The translations under genes and the position numbers were made by a program. From Undaria pinnatifida (taxonomy: Eukaryota; Sar; Phaeophyceae; Laminariales; Alariaceae): 64,000 bases of DNA. The stretch is from positions 9,525,759 to 9,589,758 of the forward strand of contig JABAKD010000018.1 of NCBI GenBank assembly GCA_012845835.1. The letters are read 5' to 3'. Under the pieces are notes generated by a model. The model was not told where the DNA came from. It saw only the letters and a program-made list of their open reading frames with translations, and did no database searches. Below are positions 62,846 through 64,000 of the stretch, one piece after another. Position 1 is the stretch's first letter. The number at the start of each line of letters is the position of its first letter.

Positions 62846-63099
62846 GCAAACATTGTCGCGCACTCATTCCACGTAATGTTTTCCAAGCAAAAAGTGCGTG
62901 CAGATTTATCCCTTTAGAGCTGACTTGCATACAGGTACACCCACGCTGTTTTTGAGACGAATTGCTTCGAATAATAATGTGACACCATTTTTTGCGTTAT
63001 GTGGAAAGACACGTTGTGTTTCAAGTTATTTTTTTGGGAAAAGTCCACAGCAGCAGCAGGGCTGTCAGTCGGCGAGACTGAATAAATGAAGCGCAAACT

Positions 63100-63180
63100 G
63101 GTTAATAGTCGAAATTCGATGCAAATCGACGAGCATACAAAGATGAAGAGTGGGAATGCTGAAACCTAGGGGTTGGTTCA
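63100..63180 (+). repeat. SINE body fragment
   Basis: TCGATGCAAATCGACGAGC and GAGTGGGAATGCTGAA match the body of the 14.6-kb SINE in sense orientation. The head and tail are missing here. Confidence 0.5.
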
Positions 63181-63189
63181 CGTTTAAAC

Positions 63190-63955
63190 CCCGAAATGCT
63201 CTTCCCCATGAACGCCGCTCGCATTATCTAGTCAAAGGGTAGGATACTTGGTATCCTATGACCCCCATTTGAAGAGGGTGGCATGGCGACTTTTTTTTAA
63301 CGGCCTCGGGCTGTATCTAGGAGCGAAACTCGAATCGACCAATGACAGGCCTTCAATTTTTTCCATAATTTATTCAACTTTTTCCAAGCGGGAGCAAAAT
63401 ACAAAAAAATGCGCCGCATTTTGCACACACCGGTTGGAGGTAACTCCAAGGCATATATCTGTAGAAAAATTCGCGCAAAAAAAAACGAATCTCTGACCTG
63501 CCTATGTTCAACGTTGTCAAGTAGAATCTAGCAAAAGACCTTGATCCTTCACTAAAATCAAGTAATTTCAAGGGCATTGTAGTGTCTTTCTTATTTTTAC
63601 GCACAAACGTTCAAATAAATGTCCACGCCGTTTTTGAGAGATAGACCATGAACTTTTGCACGTGTTTTACATGCCCATCTCGATGCCTGACCTCCGTTTT
63701 TTTTTTTCTTTTTTTTTTCGCCGTAAATGTTGGGTCTCCTTAAGGTGGTCCACATTTTTCAATGACCTCAGCTGACGAAAAAACAGGCGAAAAAGAATAA
63801 GAAAAAAAAAAGACAACAGGCGAAGTCTTTGCAAGGCTAAGGGCACATAAAAGAAGACATGCATGGAATGTGCAAAAATTCACGGTCTGAATCGAAAAAA
63901 CGGCGTGGACATTCGCCGGGGAGTACATTTCTTGGTTTTTACTTAAACCAGCCTA
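63190..63955. repeat. long dispersed repeat, second copy (of 13.06-13.98 kb)
   Basis: It shows the same landmark order as the 13-kb copy, without the internal 170-bp duplication. Roughly 80% alike by eye, with indels. No reading frame is retained. Confidence 0.7.
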
Positions 63956-64000
63956 TACGCGCGATAAAAATGAAGGAGACCACCGGGGAGGAGGATGAGG
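63956..64000 (+). repeat. SINE body start, cut by window end
   Basis: GCGCGATAAAAATGAAGGAG and ACCGGGGAGGAGGATG match the 24.79-kb SINE body. The sequence ends here. Confidence 0.5.

Overview
This window is nuclear DNA from a eukaryote with a repeat-rich, gene-poor genome. The evidence is three spliceosomal snRNA genes (U1, U2, U5), exon-sized open segments bounded by GT/AG splice consensus, a non-LTR retrotransposon with a reverse transcriptase, LTR-retrotransposon remnants, and tRNA-derived and other short retroposons. There is no operon structure, no rRNA and no complete tRNA gene. I cannot fix the species. An alga or other protist with introns is my guess, held at low confidence.

Layout. 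1-2.99 kb: dispersed repeats, a minus-strand tRNA-derived SINE and an arm of a foldback family. 3.0-8.3 kb: the densest coding-like stretch, all minus strand, with splice-bounded exons at 7.43-7.73 and about 8.05-8.31 kb, a partly duplicated 0.9-kb block, and a 92-bp minisatellite that grows out of a coding frame. 8.3-16.4 kb: CTG-rich low complexity, a dispersed ~170-bp repeat, a structured A-tailed retroposon with target duplication, and tRNA-like SINE pieces. 16.5-19.1 kb: two good minus-strand exons and two decayed exon copies, one inverted. 21.06-24.05 kb: a degenerate plus-strand LINE. 25.2-25.46 kb: another minus-strand exon. 25.9-28.5 kb: ~960-bp tandem units running into a 500-N gap. 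29-33.8 kb: dispersed repeats, a hAT-like element and a tandem duplication.

33.9-43.5 kb is the most informative part. U2 and U1 lie 0.68 kb apart and U5 lies 8.4 kb further on, all on the minus strand. Between them are a second hAT-like element, a LINE 3' fragment, and a 6.1-kb structure with 1.1-kb inverted arms. Those arms carry LTR-like sequence plus flanking LINE DNA around a gag-like relic. 44-64 kb holds more dispersed repeats, two unusual short-motif fields (TACCGCC and GTACCTA), a MULE-like foldback element with a 9-bp target duplication, coding-like minus-strand segments (47.4-48.1, 50.1-50.9, 54.96-55.20 kb), a 0.6-kb palindrome, G-rich tracts and a second copy of the 13-kb repeat.

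How the parts fit. Functional content I can defend is the snRNA set plus an uncertain number of minus-strand exons that may belong to one long-intron gene between about 25.5 and 3 kb. Almost everything else is transposable-element-derived or tandemly repeated, and several elements are nested so that their insertion order can be read.
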